29,270 bases of DNA from a virus. The translations under genes were made by a program, and so were the position numbers. Position 1 is the stretch's first letter, and each line of letters opens with the position of its first letter. The notes under the pieces are model-generated. The model saw only the letters and a program-made list of their open reading frames with translations. It searched no databases and was not told the DNA's origin. This document shows, in pieces, positions 20,099 through 28,587 of this stretch. The stretch covers positions 1 to 29,270 of the IMG/VR virus record IMGVR_UViG_3300033571_001070. One strand, written 5' to 3'.

Positions 20099-22674
20099 TA
20101 TTCCATTTCCTCTTCAAACTGTTGGATGGGCTGTCGTGCAGACAACCCGACCTCACCGGATGCTACAGCACCCAAGCCACCAAAGATACCAGCAGAGAAT
20201 GTGTTAGCACCTAACTTCTTAGCCAGTCTCACAGCCTTGTCAGTAGCCTTGCCGGCAGACTTCTCAAGTTCTCGCACCAGAGCAGAAGCATCAGCCACCG
20301 CTGAGGGGTTAGACAAGAACTCTTGAATCTCCGCTGCTTCAGACTTGCTTGCGCGATTCTGACCAAAGCGGCTTAAGATGTTCATAGCAGTTCTGAAGGT
20401 ACCCAATACAGGGTTGCGGACTTCAGAAGCAATCTGCTCAGGCCTTGAACCCGTCAGTTGCTGGAAGCCAGTCTGCTGAGACACCGCCTGATTGACCTTG
20501 GCACGCATCGGGAACTGTGCAAGACGCTCCGAAGCATCCAGCAGCATCTTAACCTGCTGACTGTACTCTGGACCAAACAGAGTGTTCAGAGTCTTGATGT
20601 TGTCGTTAAAGAATCCTGTCTTATCAGAAGTCTTCATACCAATATCAAGGATAGCACTCTTCAAGCCCTGATGCAAGTTCTTGTCAGTGCCTGCTAACAG
20701 AATCAACTCATTCAGTTGAGCAGGGGTCTTCAATGACCTTTCAACATAGCCTTCAAATCCACCACGGGAACCAAAGGCCTGTGACCAAACATTAGAGAAC
20801 TCTTCAACCTTAGCATTCTTCTGTTGCTCCAGAATAGAAGCACGGATGTCTTTCAGTTTACTAACCTCTAGAGAAATGCCCAAGAGTCTCTGACGCAATC
20901 CGGGAACCTGATCAATAGCTTCCTTGTTACTGTCAACAAACAAACGCAACTTAGCAGGATTGACGACACCATCAGCACTTACAATACCTTGTGCCTGACT
21001 AATCTTCATCATGAAAGCGTCTTCAACAATCTTCACTGCTTCAGGCGAATTATCAGAAGCTGCTAGGATCTGCCGCACAGCAGAAGGCTTAGTGGTCAGT
21101 TGAGGAACAACATTCTCTACGAACCTAGCCTTGTCTACAGACACCACCCCAGCCTCGCTGAAGGGGATACCAAGACGCTTCGCATACTCTTTGTCGAGGT
21201 TCCTATAAGAAGTTACAAACTCTTCCGGCATAGAAGACACAGCATTGTCAAACTCTTTCTTGAAAGCAAACAACATACGAAGTTGATCGCTATCGTTAGT
21301 AGAGCCAATCGCCTTGTTCAATGCGCGCTTTAACGAGTCAATGTCCTCAATTGGTGCGGGCTTATAAGTACCTTCAGCACTGCGCACTAAGTTAGGGTAC
21401 CTTTCAGCAAACTTAGGGCTGAACGAAGATGCCTGCTTTGGAGCAAACACAGCAGTGATCTTAGGATACAGTGCTGGGAACTTAGCAAAGACATCCTCTG
21501 CTTTAGAGGATTTGATGAACTTCCACAGGCCTGCTACTTGAGTAGAATCTAACTCAACACCATCCTTCTTAGCCTGATCCAGCAAGGAAGTATACTGAGG
21601 GCTCAGTTCCTTCTTGATAGCGGCTTCCTTGGCATCCAGCAGATTACGCACACGGTTACCGATGTCTTCCTTTCCTGCGGTAGAACCGAAAGCAGAGTTA
21701 GACAACTCATTGATCCTGTTGTCAATCTCGTCAACACGACGATTGATGTTCTCCTGCTTCATTGCAAAAGCAGTCTGCCTACGGGCATTCTCTAGTTCAA
21801 CCTTCTTTGCTTCTGCTTCAGCACGAAGTTCTGCATTGCGAGGATCACCAGCAAGTTTCTTCTGGGTTTCCTTAACAGCAGCCAGTGCTTCATCTTCCTG
21901 TCGTTTGATTAAGGCAGTGAAGGCTGCATTCTCGCCACGGGAAGTCTCTGATGCCAGCAAACCAGTGAGCGTAGTGTCTCCCTTGGAGGCAGCGCTGATA
22001 GGCAGTTTAACACCCAGCTTAGTCTCAATCTCCTTTGCAGCAGCAAGGTCAGAACCAAGACTAGGATTGGCTTCTAAGGCAGTCTGGAGCTTGTTACGAG
22101 CACGGACACTGCCAAGCATATCACTTACTTGTGCAGCCTCAGCGCCTAAGCCCCTCCCTTGCATAGCTCCTTTAACAATATCAGGTACGTTACGCACAAC
22201 AGAATTCGCAGCCACGCCACCCACCGCGCCACCACCCATTTCACCGAGCGGACGATACTGCTCACCAAACTTCTGAGCAACCTGCTGACCTACTTCACCG
22301 CCGACAACACCGCTACCGGCACCAATAGCTCCCTCAACAAGCAAGGCCTTACCGGATTGAGGCATTACAGCCTTAGCAAAGTTGGCCAAGTAAGGGGCAA
22401 ACTTAGTTCCTTGAAATAGCGCCTGAAGGCCCCTAGCACCAGCAGCCAATGGAGGCACAGCAGCAGCACCTGCCAGAGCATTCTGCACTGCTCTTTCCTG
22501 TTCACTCATCATAGCCACCGGAGCAGGAGCAGCCTGCCCAGGAGCAGCGCCGGGAATCTGACCGGGAGTGCCTGACGGAGTACCACCAACACTAGCAGCC
22601 AGTTCTTCTAATTCAGCTTCAGTTAATTCTCGATCTGTCTTGAATTTCTGACCATTGATGGTATAAGTAGGCAT
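20098..22674 (-). CDS. Large putative internal virion protein, 858 residues
   Basis: The N-terminus (MPTYTINGQKFKTDRELTEAE) is followed by a Pro/Ala-rich linker and hydrophobic Gly/Ala segments (about 70-160) that could insert in membranes. Long charged helices follow (residues 200-340), then several helical repeats to the end. No lytic transglycosylase motif is seen. Its place just before the lysis genes and after two other helical proteins corresponds to T7 gp16 in the order gp14-gp15-gp16; such proteins are ejected to form a channel for DNA. The assignment is by position, size and composition only. Stop overlaps the holin start. Confidence 0.7.
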   Translation of the reverse strand: MPTYTINGQKFKTDRELTEAELEELAASVGGTPSGTPGQIPGAAPGQAAPAPVAMMSEQERAVQNALAGAAAVPPLAAGARGLQALFQGTKFAPYLANFAKAVMPQSGKALLVEGAIGAGSGVVGGEVGQQVAQKFGEQYRPLGEMGGGAVGGVAANSVVRNVPDIVKGAMQGRGLGAEAAQVSDMLGSVRARNKLQTALEANPSLGSDLAAAKEIETKLGVKLPISAASKGDTTLTGLLASETSRGENAAFTALIKRQEDEALAAVKETQKKLAGDPRNAELRAEAEAKKVELENARRQTAFAMKQENINRRVDEIDNRINELSNSAFGSTAGKEDIGNRVRNLLDAKEAAIKKELSPQYTSLLDQAKKDGVELDSTQVAGLWKFIKSSKAEDVFAKFPALYPKITAVFAPKQASSFSPKFAERYPNLVRSAEGTYKPAPIEDIDSLKRALNKAIGSTNDSDQLRMLFAFKKEFDNAVSSMPEEFVTSYRNLDKEYAKRLGIPFSEAGVVSVDKARFVENVVPQLTTKPSAVRQILAASDNSPEAVKIVEDAFMMKISQAQGIVSADGVVNPAKLRLFVDSNKEAIDQVPGLRQRLLGISLEVSKLKDIRASILEQQKNAKVEEFSNVWSQAFGSRGGFEGYVERSLKTPAQLNELILLAGTDKNLHQGLKSAILDIGMKTSDKTGFFNDNIKTLNTLFGPEYSQQVKMLLDASERLAQFPMRAKVNQAVSQQTGFQQLTGSRPEQIASEVRNPVLGTFRTAMNILSRFGQNRASKSEAAEIQEFLSNPSAVADASALVRELEKSAGKATDKAVRLAKKLGANTFSAGIFGGLGAVASGEVGLSARQPIQQFEEEME

Positions 22675-22676
22675 AT

Positions 22677-23885
22677 TTAATCCTCACGGGTAACGACAAT
22701 ACCAGACTTCAGTGTGAATTGTTTTGCTGCTCTGGGGGGAGTCAGACGGAAGATGTCTTCAATATCTTCTGGCTTGATAGTTCCTGCCCTTGATGCAGTA
22801 CGCTTAGCCATCGTCTCTTCACCCTTCAGTCGCTCTTCATTCTTCTTTTTCAGAATCTGTGCCACTGTGCGCATCTTCTTTAAGGTGTCTTCTGTAGGCG
22901 TACCTTGAACAAGTCTAGAAGTCACATCAGCAATAGAGCCAATCAGAGAAGGATCACCACCAAAGGCTTTAACGTCAGCAGCACTGATCTGAGTCTCTCC
23001 AGAAGCCTTAGCAAGACTTCTTTCTGCTGCGGATACAGCAGCGAAGTTGCCTTTCTTTAAGCCTTCATTGATAAGACTGATAGCATTGTCAGCAGCATTG
23101 ATGCTGTCACGATATGGCTTAACAACTTCATTCAGAGTCTTACGGAATCCCAACACATCAGGAGCATCCTTAAGGCCGGGGATAGACACTTCAAGTTTAT
23201 TAGCTTTTGCCGATGCTTTTCGAGTATCTCTGTCTAACAAAGTCTGATTGATTGCTTTGACTTGTTCTGAGCTGTAACTACCGATCTTGTCTTTTTCACC
23301 AAAGCCTAATTCAACAGCAACAGCTAAGAAATCAGCAGGAGGCTTTACTCCTTTTTCTTCCTTAGTCAATGGCTTCAGGTCGCTATACTTACCTGAGTCC
23401 ATAAAGGTTTGAAGACTATCCGGAGTAAACTTATCAGCATTAGCCCTAGCAAACTGAGCCTTAGGATCAGCGGCATCCTTTTCTCGACCACGCTGAGTAG
23501 CCAGAGCCTTCTCAGAAGTGATCTTAGCTTCAGTCAAAGCCATCTCGCGGGCCTTCATAGCAGCCTGCTGAGCCATCGCAGGGTTCACACTCTGCAAAGC
23601 CTTAGCGTACTGCATCATGCCATCAGCAGTGCTGGTGTCAAACTGCGTAGACAGATCACGCATCTTAGAAGCCTGAACCAGCATAGGGTCTTCAACACCC
23701 GCAGCCCTCATCAGGCCTTGACCTACTCGACCAGCATACTTGCCTACGTTAGAGGCTAACTGCTGCTCTAAAGGCATCTTAGCGAATTCTTGAGCCTGTG
23801 CGTCACGGAGGTACTGAATAGCTTGCGCAGGAGGCATACCACCTTGAACCAAGGTAGCCAGTTGTGTCATCATATCAGCAGCCAT
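22677..23885 (-). CDS. Putative internal virion protein, 402 residues
   Basis: A Gln/Ala/Lys-rich, strongly helical protein with coiled-coil-like stretches (100-150 and 260-370) and no enzyme motif. Early residues (QLATLVQGGMPPAQAIQYL) form a hydrophobic helix. It lies between two other helical late proteins and is spaced two bases from the next gene, with its ATG overlapping the upstream stop. Position fits the second of three ejection proteins (gp15-like). Inference from context; no homologue recognised. Confidence 0.65.
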   Translation of the reverse strand: MAADMMTQLATLVQGGMPPAQAIQYLRDAQAQEFAKMPLEQQLASNVGKYAGRVGQGLMRAAGVEDPMLVQASKMRDLSTQFDTSTADGMMQYAKALQSVNPAMAQQAAMKAREMALTEAKITSEKALATQRGREKDAADPKAQFARANADKFTPDSLQTFMDSGKYSDLKPLTKEEKGVKPPADFLAVAVELGFGEKDKIGSYSSEQVKAINQTLLDRDTRKASAKANKLEVSIPGLKDAPDVLGFRKTLNEVVKPYRDSINAADNAISLINEGLKKGNFAAVSAAERSLAKASGETQISAADVKAFGGDPSLIGSIADVTSRLVQGTPTEDTLKKMRTVAQILKKKNEERLKGEETMAKRTASRAGTIKPEDIEDIFRLTPPRAAKQFTLKSGIVVTRED

Positions 23886-24796
23886 TATGGTCCTCCTCCG
23901 ATGAGCTTGTTAATCAAAGCAGCAACAGGATCAGCAAACTTATTGATAGCAGAATTGAGAGAAGCGTTGTTGATTTTATTTGCTTGATTTTGCCCAGCGA
24001 AATTATACTGAGCAGCCTGAGCACCTGCCTGAGCAGCAGAAGAGCCTAAACCAGCACCAACACTCAACGAATTCTGAGCCTGTTGTTCAACAGTATTAGC
24101 GGCGTTGAAGGCACCAGTGAACGGAGACAACGCTTGATTCTGAAGGTTGTAACCAGCACCTTGTAAGCCAAGAGCACCAGACATAAGACCTTGCCCAAAC
24201 TGTGCTTGTTGCTGTCCCATCTGCTGTGCTTGAGCAGCCAATCCAGCATCCTGCTGTGCAAGAGCGTTGTAATAAGCAGCCATTTCTGGGTTCGTAGCAG
24301 CCCTATCGCCAGCAGCAGTAGCACCAGTGGCAAGACCACTGCGGCCAGTCTGGAACAGACGATTACGCACACCAGCAAGTTGTTGTTCACGCTGAGGAGC
24401 CAGTAAAGCCTGTTGCTTACTCATCCAGTCAGCAGCGGCTGCCTGAGGAGTCTGAGCGACATACTGGTTACCCAGGTTAAACAAGCCTTGAGCACCTTGC
24501 TGAACCTGCGGGAAGAACCCTTGAGCCTGCTGTGCTTGATTCAGCGCACCACCGCCGATGCCCAGCAGTGACTCACGCATTGCAGCCACATCAGGAGCAG
24601 CTTGGTAGCCTGCACCGATAAGCTCACCGTTAGGGCCATAGTTGAAACCACTACGGCCAAAGCGAGTAGTTACACCTACAGGCCTAAACTGAGCAGCTTG
24701 AGCAGCCTGCTGTCCTGCTGCTTGAGCAGCATCAGCAGCCTTGTTAGAAGAATAGATAGAACCAAATAGTCCTAAGACATCACCAAGGGTAGCCAT
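23885..24796 (-). CDS. Putative internal virion protein, Gln/Ala-rich, 303 residues
   Basis: The N-terminus (MATLGDVLGLFGSIYSSNKAADAAQ) has a short hydrophobic helix, as in gp14-like ejection proteins. The rest is extremely rich in Ala, Gln and Gly with many AQQ and AAQ runs. It ends with a hydrophobic helix (DPVAALINKLIGGGP). The composition and place upstream of two larger helical proteins suggest the first protein of the ejection set, which forms the outer-membrane pore in T7. A structural or scaffold role in the tail is the alternative. Confidence 0.65.
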   Translation of the reverse strand: MATLGDVLGLFGSIYSSNKAADAAQAAGQQAAQAAQFRPVGVTTRFGRSGFNYGPNGELIGAGYQAAPDVAAMRESLLGIGGGALNQAQQAQGFFPQVQQGAQGLFNLGNQYVAQTPQAAAADWMSKQQALLAPQREQQLAGVRNRLFQTGRSGLATGATAAGDRAATNPEMAAYYNALAQQDAGLAAQAQQMGQQQAQFGQGLMSGALGLQGAGYNLQNQALSPFTGAFNAANTVEQQAQNSLSVGAGLGSSAAQAGAQAAQYNFAGQNQANKINNASLNSAINKFADPVAALINKLIGGGP

Positions 24797-25026
24797 CAGT
24801 AGGTTCCTCCGTTAATAGTTCCTGTGTAGGTTCCTGATACTGAAAGGTTATCAAAATAGGTGGTACCCGTGAATGTAGCATTATTAATATCTGCTTTAGA
24901 AGCAATAGCAGTAGAAATAGCTACAAATTCAGCATCAATTTCAGTTCCCTTGACCTTCTTAGCAGCGTTGCCTGTTGCCAGGGAATCCTTAACTGCAAAG
25001 TTAGTAGTCTTCGTGTAGTTGCTCAT
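24796..25026 (-). CDS. Short fibre-like protein, 76 residues
   Basis: The sequence MSNYTKTTNFAVKDSLATGN is typical of the N-terminus of phage tail fibres, with a GTEIDAEF stretch soon after. It ends in a short beta repeat (TGTTYFDNLSVSGTYTGTINGG) instead of a full shaft. It could be a small trimeric tail accessory or the remains of a longer fibre. Starts four bases inside the previous gene, so it is translated with it. Confidence 0.65.
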   Translation of the reverse strand: MSNYTKTTNFAVKDSLATGNAAKKVKGTEIDAEFVAISTAIASKADINNATFTGTTYFDNLSVSGTYTGTINGGTY

Positions 25027-26558
25027 GCTGTCTTCCCTGTCTTAACATAGATGTCCAGTTTTTGGATTGAAATTGCATTGGTATTTACTACAGTCTCTAA
25101 TCCTAGCTGAATAACTTTTCCTTGGCCACCAACATTAACAGAAAGACTGTTCAATGACGAAGGGGTAAATTCAGCAATGCCATACTCTGCAACACCATAC
25201 TCAGAGGGCACACCAGCAGGAATTGAGAAGGAACGGTATGTAAAGTTATCTGTGAAGTCGTAGCCGATGCTCAACGACATTGAATAACCTTCACCCCCTA
25301 CAATAACAACACCAACTTTCTTAAGAATTTTAATAGCAGTGGGGGCACTGAAATCAAAATAATTAGTAAAGTATTTCATGTTATAAGTGCTGGTATTATC
25401 TAAGTACCCTACATGATACCCAATATATTCAGCAAAGCCCATCAACAATTCTTTGTCTTGTGTGTAACAGAAGGACTTAGGAGAAAGTCTCCATGATGTC
25501 GTCCTCGCTGCTCCGTTCTGTAGCATTGTACGCATATCAAAGCAGTATGTCAAGGACGAATCACTAAAAGATAGCAAATAAAATGCTTCTTTTTCAGAGT
25601 AGACTGCTTTGATGTTTGCAGCTACTGATCCAGAAATTGTACCAACTAAGTCATCTCGAATATTAGAACTCAAGTCACGCATTGGTGCTGATTTCTCTTG
25701 GATCACCCGCATCAAAGAACGTACACCAGTGTCCGACAAGAAGATAACATCGGTGCCAGTGTTGACCACTGAATCCCTAGCAATACAGCCGACACCCGTG
25801 ATAGCGTCCTGAAGACTCATTGCAGCAGGATCTTGAGGATTGCTGTAGATCAATATCTGTCGTTTACCAAAGACAATCAGGAACCCGTTATGGGCTGCTA
25901 AGGCAGTGATCTCATCAGGACCAGCAGGCCATATCTGCGTAAGGTCTAGAGTACCGCTAGAGCCTGTACTAAGTACATAACCTAACAGAAGATCAGAAAA
26001 CTGAATAAGAGACTTGTCAGTGGCTGTAGCTGCTGACCATATACGACCATAAGCGCTAATGGCACAAGCAGAAGACTGCACAGTAGCCACGTACCCAGAC
26101 TTTTCAGACACCCTGCGATACGTCACAGCAGACACAGTGGGATCGAAGATCAAGGGATCATGTCCTGACTGATATAGGTACAGAATGTTGTTCAAGGAAC
26201 ACATCTGCCAGTGACTGTCGGAGATTGTCGGCGCTACACCGCCGCCACCGTAAGTCAATTCAGACAGAGTAGACCCAACGAGCTTGAACAGCTTGTTGTT
26301 TCCTGCTGCCACAGTATATGTAGTACCGTCTTCAGTGATTAACTGTCCGATGCTCTTGACATCAGCAGTTCCTAATGCAGCCAGCGTAGAGTGCTTAGGG
26401 AGCCAGCCTTTACGGGCACCAACACGACCAAACTTATCAATTACACAGTTCTCAGCAATGGTTGCAAAGCCTGACTCCAAAGATACTGAACTCTCTTGTG
26501 TGTTCAGACCTAAGAAGCCAGGAGCCGCTACGGTATTAGTTAAGAGTTTTGCAGTCAT
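25023..26558 (-). CDS. Tail nozzle/stabilisation-type protein, 511 residues
   Basis: A long beta-rich protein. The start (APGFLGLNTQESSVSLESGFATIAENCVIDKFGR spread over residues 12-45) resembles podoviral tail proteins related in role to T7 gp12 or P22 gp10, with AENCVI and GARKGW as clear points. It then has repeated short beta-strand blocks such as ILYLYQSGHDPLIFD and GFLIVFGKRQILIYS, like a propeller. It follows the adaptor gene, as gp12 follows gp11. The function (closing the tail tube) is inferred from context and fold-like repeats. Confidence 0.75.
   Translation of the reverse strand: MTAKLLTNTVAAPGFLGLNTQESSVSLESGFATIAENCVIDKFGRVGARKGWLPKHSTLAALGTADVKSIGQLITEDGTTYTVAAGNNKLFKLVGSTLSELTYGGGGVAPTISDSHWQMCSLNNILYLYQSGHDPLIFDPTVSAVTYRRVSEKSGYVATVQSSACAISAYGRIWSAATATDKSLIQFSDLLLGYVLSTGSSGTLDLTQIWPAGPDEITALAAHNGFLIVFGKRQILIYSNPQDPAAMSLQDAITGVGCIARDSVVNTGTDVIFLSDTGVRSLMRVIQEKSAPMRDLSSNIRDDLVGTISGSVAANIKAVYSEKEAFYLLSFSDSSLTYCFDMRTMLQNGAARTTSWRLSPKSFCYTQDKELLMGFAEYIGYHVGYLDNTSTYNMKYFTNYFDFSAPTAIKILKKVGVVIVGGEGYSMSLSIGYDFTDNFTYRSFSIPAGVPSEYGVAEYGIAEFTPSSLNSLSVNVGGQGKVIQLGLETVVNTNAISIQKLDIYVKTGKTA
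25525..25553 (-). promoter_or_regulatory. Possible internal leftward promoter
   Basis: On the minus strand TTGACA (25553-25548), 17 bases, then TACAAT (25530-25525), inside the nozzle-type gene. It is as good as the other internal promoters and could boost the ejection and lysis genes downstream. It could also be chance within coding sequence. Confidence 0.4.
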
Positions 26559-27208
26559 TAGATGTCCGTCCAGACAACATCCTCATTGTACCTGTTACGT
26601 TCCAATGCGATAGCATCAGCCAGTGCAAGACGGTATTGTTGATAGAGTTCCGCAAAAGGTTGTCCTGAGTCCTCACCACGCTCTGAAATAGCCTTAGCAT
26701 GCGCTAAGAGTTCTACTAAATGCGAAGGAACTTTCAGCACATCTGTATTAGAAGATAAATCTGTTTGAGGGACTTTTAATTCAAACCGAAGACTATATAC
26801 ATCATCTGGTATAGGCCATACTTTTACAATAGTGTCGTCACCAGAGACACCATCGTATACATAGTACTCAGGAGCCTTACTCACCGTAGGACTAATATAG
26901 AACTGACGATTCATCCATGCTCTGGGGGCTTGATCGAGAGCGTAGTCGCTGGTATCATTAAGAACATCGCCAGTAGTAAAGCGCTGCCCGGAGCCTGTTA
27001 AAGTATACGAACTAGTGCCAGACACAGTAGGGATTACAATAGTCTGTGACAGGCAGTTCCAATCATGTGCGTCTTCAACTTCTCGTTTAGCGTCATTGAC
27101 TAGAATACCAATAAGACTACTATAAGGAGTGTCGGAAACACTAGACACTTCGTTTTCCCTAAGTCTTACAAGTACATTGTTAACAAGTTGTAAGTAAGTA
27201 GAAGACAT
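26558..27208 (-). CDS. Tail adaptor (head-to-tail, gp11/gp4-like)
   Basis: A 216-residue protein with a helical N-terminus (YLQLVNNVLVRLRENEVSSV) and a beta-strand middle. It then has a second helix set (LVELLAHAKAISERGEDSG; ELYQQYRLALADAIALERN). Short-tail adaptors show this helix-beta-helix plan, as does T7 gp11. AAGGA lies before ATG 27208, and its stop overlaps the nozzle start. It would join the portal to the nozzle protein. Fold assignment is inference from pattern and gene order. Confidence 0.75.
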   Translation of the reverse strand: MSSTYLQLVNNVLVRLRENEVSSVSDTPYSSLIGILVNDAKREVEDAHDWNCLSQTIVIPTVSGTSSYTLTGSGQRFTTGDVLNDTSDYALDQAPRAWMNRQFYISPTVSKAPEYYVYDGVSGDDTIVKVWPIPDDVYSLRFELKVPQTDLSSNTDVLKVPSHLVELLAHAKAISERGEDSGQPFAELYQQYRLALADAIALERNRYNEDVVWTDI

Positions 27209-27235
27209 TTTTATTCCTTTGTCTCGTTTGAACTA

Positions 27236-28084
27236 TCACAGGTCCGTTGTGTTAGTTGACGGGAATGCACGACCAGATCCCCAGATGATGCGAACAGCAC
27301 CACCGCCACCGGAAGACCCGGCTTGGTTGCTGCCGCCAGCGGTTGCCGAGTAACCACCGCCACCACCACCGCCATAGGAGCCCCCAGCGCCGAGACTCGA
27401 TCCCGAAGTTCCTCCAGAGCCTCCTCCGCCACCTGTAGGAGTGGCTCCATTTGTGCCCCCAGAGCCGCTGGTGGATTGGCCTAAAACACCAACACCACCG
27501 CCCCCAGCGCCTGCACTGCCATAGGAAAAACCACTCACGGTGTTATTGTTGGCTGCCCCGGTGTTAGAGCCGCCACCGCCACCTGAACCCCCTGACCCAG
27601 CAAAGCCGCCCCCGGCCCCGCCGATACCGCCATAAGATCCAGCACCGCCACCACCGCCGCCGTTAAAGACGCTACCGTATGTGCCTGTCACCGAGGCACC
27701 CGCACCACCACTACCTCCTCGGTTTCCTGTGCCCACTTCTGTTGTCGCTGAGCCACCACCAGCAGCCAGACACAACTTCGTTCCGCTGCGGTCCAGATAT
27801 GAGTCACCGCCGTCGTTACCGCCGTTGATCAGGACGCTGGTAGACCCAGTGCCACCAGAGCCAACAAACACGGTTAGGGTTTCACCCGGGGTTGTCGAAA
27901 TCGAATTTACATAGCGAAGATTACCACCTTCGCCACCATACCTGGAACCGCCGCCTTCACCGCCTCCAATGCAGACGACGTTGATGCTGTAGACATCAAC
28001 CGGACAAACCCAAGAGTAAGTACCCGGTGTCAGGTATGCCTGTTGTCCTAGGGCACCAATTGCAGAGGTTACTGAAGAAAACAT
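27236..28084 (-). CDS. Glycine-rich fibre/adhesin protein, 282 residues
   Basis: Residues 1-40 form a beta-rich head (AYLTPGTYSWVCPVDVYSINVV). From about residue 40 to 255 the chain is dominated by Gly runs, many of five to seven Gly, separated by Ser, Ala, Thr and Asn, as in the polyglycine-II adhesins used by some T4-like phages for receptor binding. The end GGGAVRIIWGSGRAFP is the recurring cap of glycine-rich phage proteins. Placed among fibre genes, it is probably the receptor-binding tip or a fibre-tip protein. AAGGC before ATG 28084 is a weak ribosome site. The poly-Gly tract is prone to length change. Confidence 0.8.
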   Translation of the reverse strand: MFSSVTSAIGALGQQAYLTPGTYSWVCPVDVYSINVVCIGGGEGGGSRYGGEGGNLRYVNSISTTPGETLTVFVGSGGTGSTSVLINGGNDGGDSYLDRSGTKLCLAAGGGSATTEVGTGNRGGSGGAGASVTGTYGSVFNGGGGGGAGSYGGIGGAGGGFAGSGGSGGGGGSNTGAANNNTVSGFSYGSAGAGGGGVGVLGQSTSGSGGTNGATPTGGGGGSGGTSGSSLGAGGSYGGGGGGGYSATAGGSNQAGSSGGGGAVRIIWGSGRAFPSTNTTDL

Positions 28085-28092
28085 TGTATGCC

Positions 28093-28587
28093 TTAAACTG
28101 TGTAGTTTTGACCGCCGTTACTGCCGTACCAGTTAGTACCGTCGGCAGTGAAAATATATTTATCCATCTTGCTTGCCGTAGCTGTGATGGAGGGGGCAGC
28201 ATTATTGGGCCATTTTACACCAGCAGGCCACGTTACAGTTCTACTACCCGTACCGTCTTGCTTGAGTAGAATCATGAAAGATTTACCAGCAGTAGCTGTA
28301 GGGAAGGTAAAAGTACAGTTACCTGTGAGTGTTAAGATGTGAATGGTGCCACTTGTCAGACTGATCGTGTAAGCAGTACTTGTATTGGCGGTATTGACTT
28401 TTTCTTGATAATCGCCGTCCAACGTAAGTACTTTGGGATTAGTACCAAGTTCAACGACAGTACCACCGGAGTTTTTAGTGAAAATCCGCTTATCAGAGAC
28501 ATTAACAGCTAACTCACCCTGAACAAGATCCCCTGTTCCGGGCACAGCAGCAGCAGTGCTACTATTCTTTGTAATCAGTGTCGCCAT
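28093..28587 (-). CDS. Tail fibre or virion appendage protein, 164 residues
   Basis: The N-terminal VPGTGDLVQGELAVNVSDK (15-33) with a following IFTKNSGG is the common virion-attachment block of phage fibre proteins. The remainder is a beta-sandwich-like domain (TSGTIHILTLTGNCTFTF, SFMILLKQDGTGSRTVTWP), ending with YIFTADGTNWYGS. This is a typical tip or shaft domain. The start at ATG 28587 has GGAGG upstream and touches the previous stop. Confidence 0.8.
   Translation of the reverse strand: MATLITKNSSTAAAVPGTGDLVQGELAVNVSDKRIFTKNSGGTVVELGTNPKVLTLDGDYQEKVNTANTSTAYTISLTSGTIHILTLTGNCTFTFPTATAGKSFMILLKQDGTGSRTVTWPAGVKWPNNAAPSITATASKMDKYIFTADGTNWYGSNGGQNYTV

Noticed and set aside
21614-22276. 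220-residue open frame on the plus strand
   Set aside because: Antisense to the 858-residue late gene; Ser/Ala/Leu-rich shadow with no ribosome site and against the direction of the late operon.
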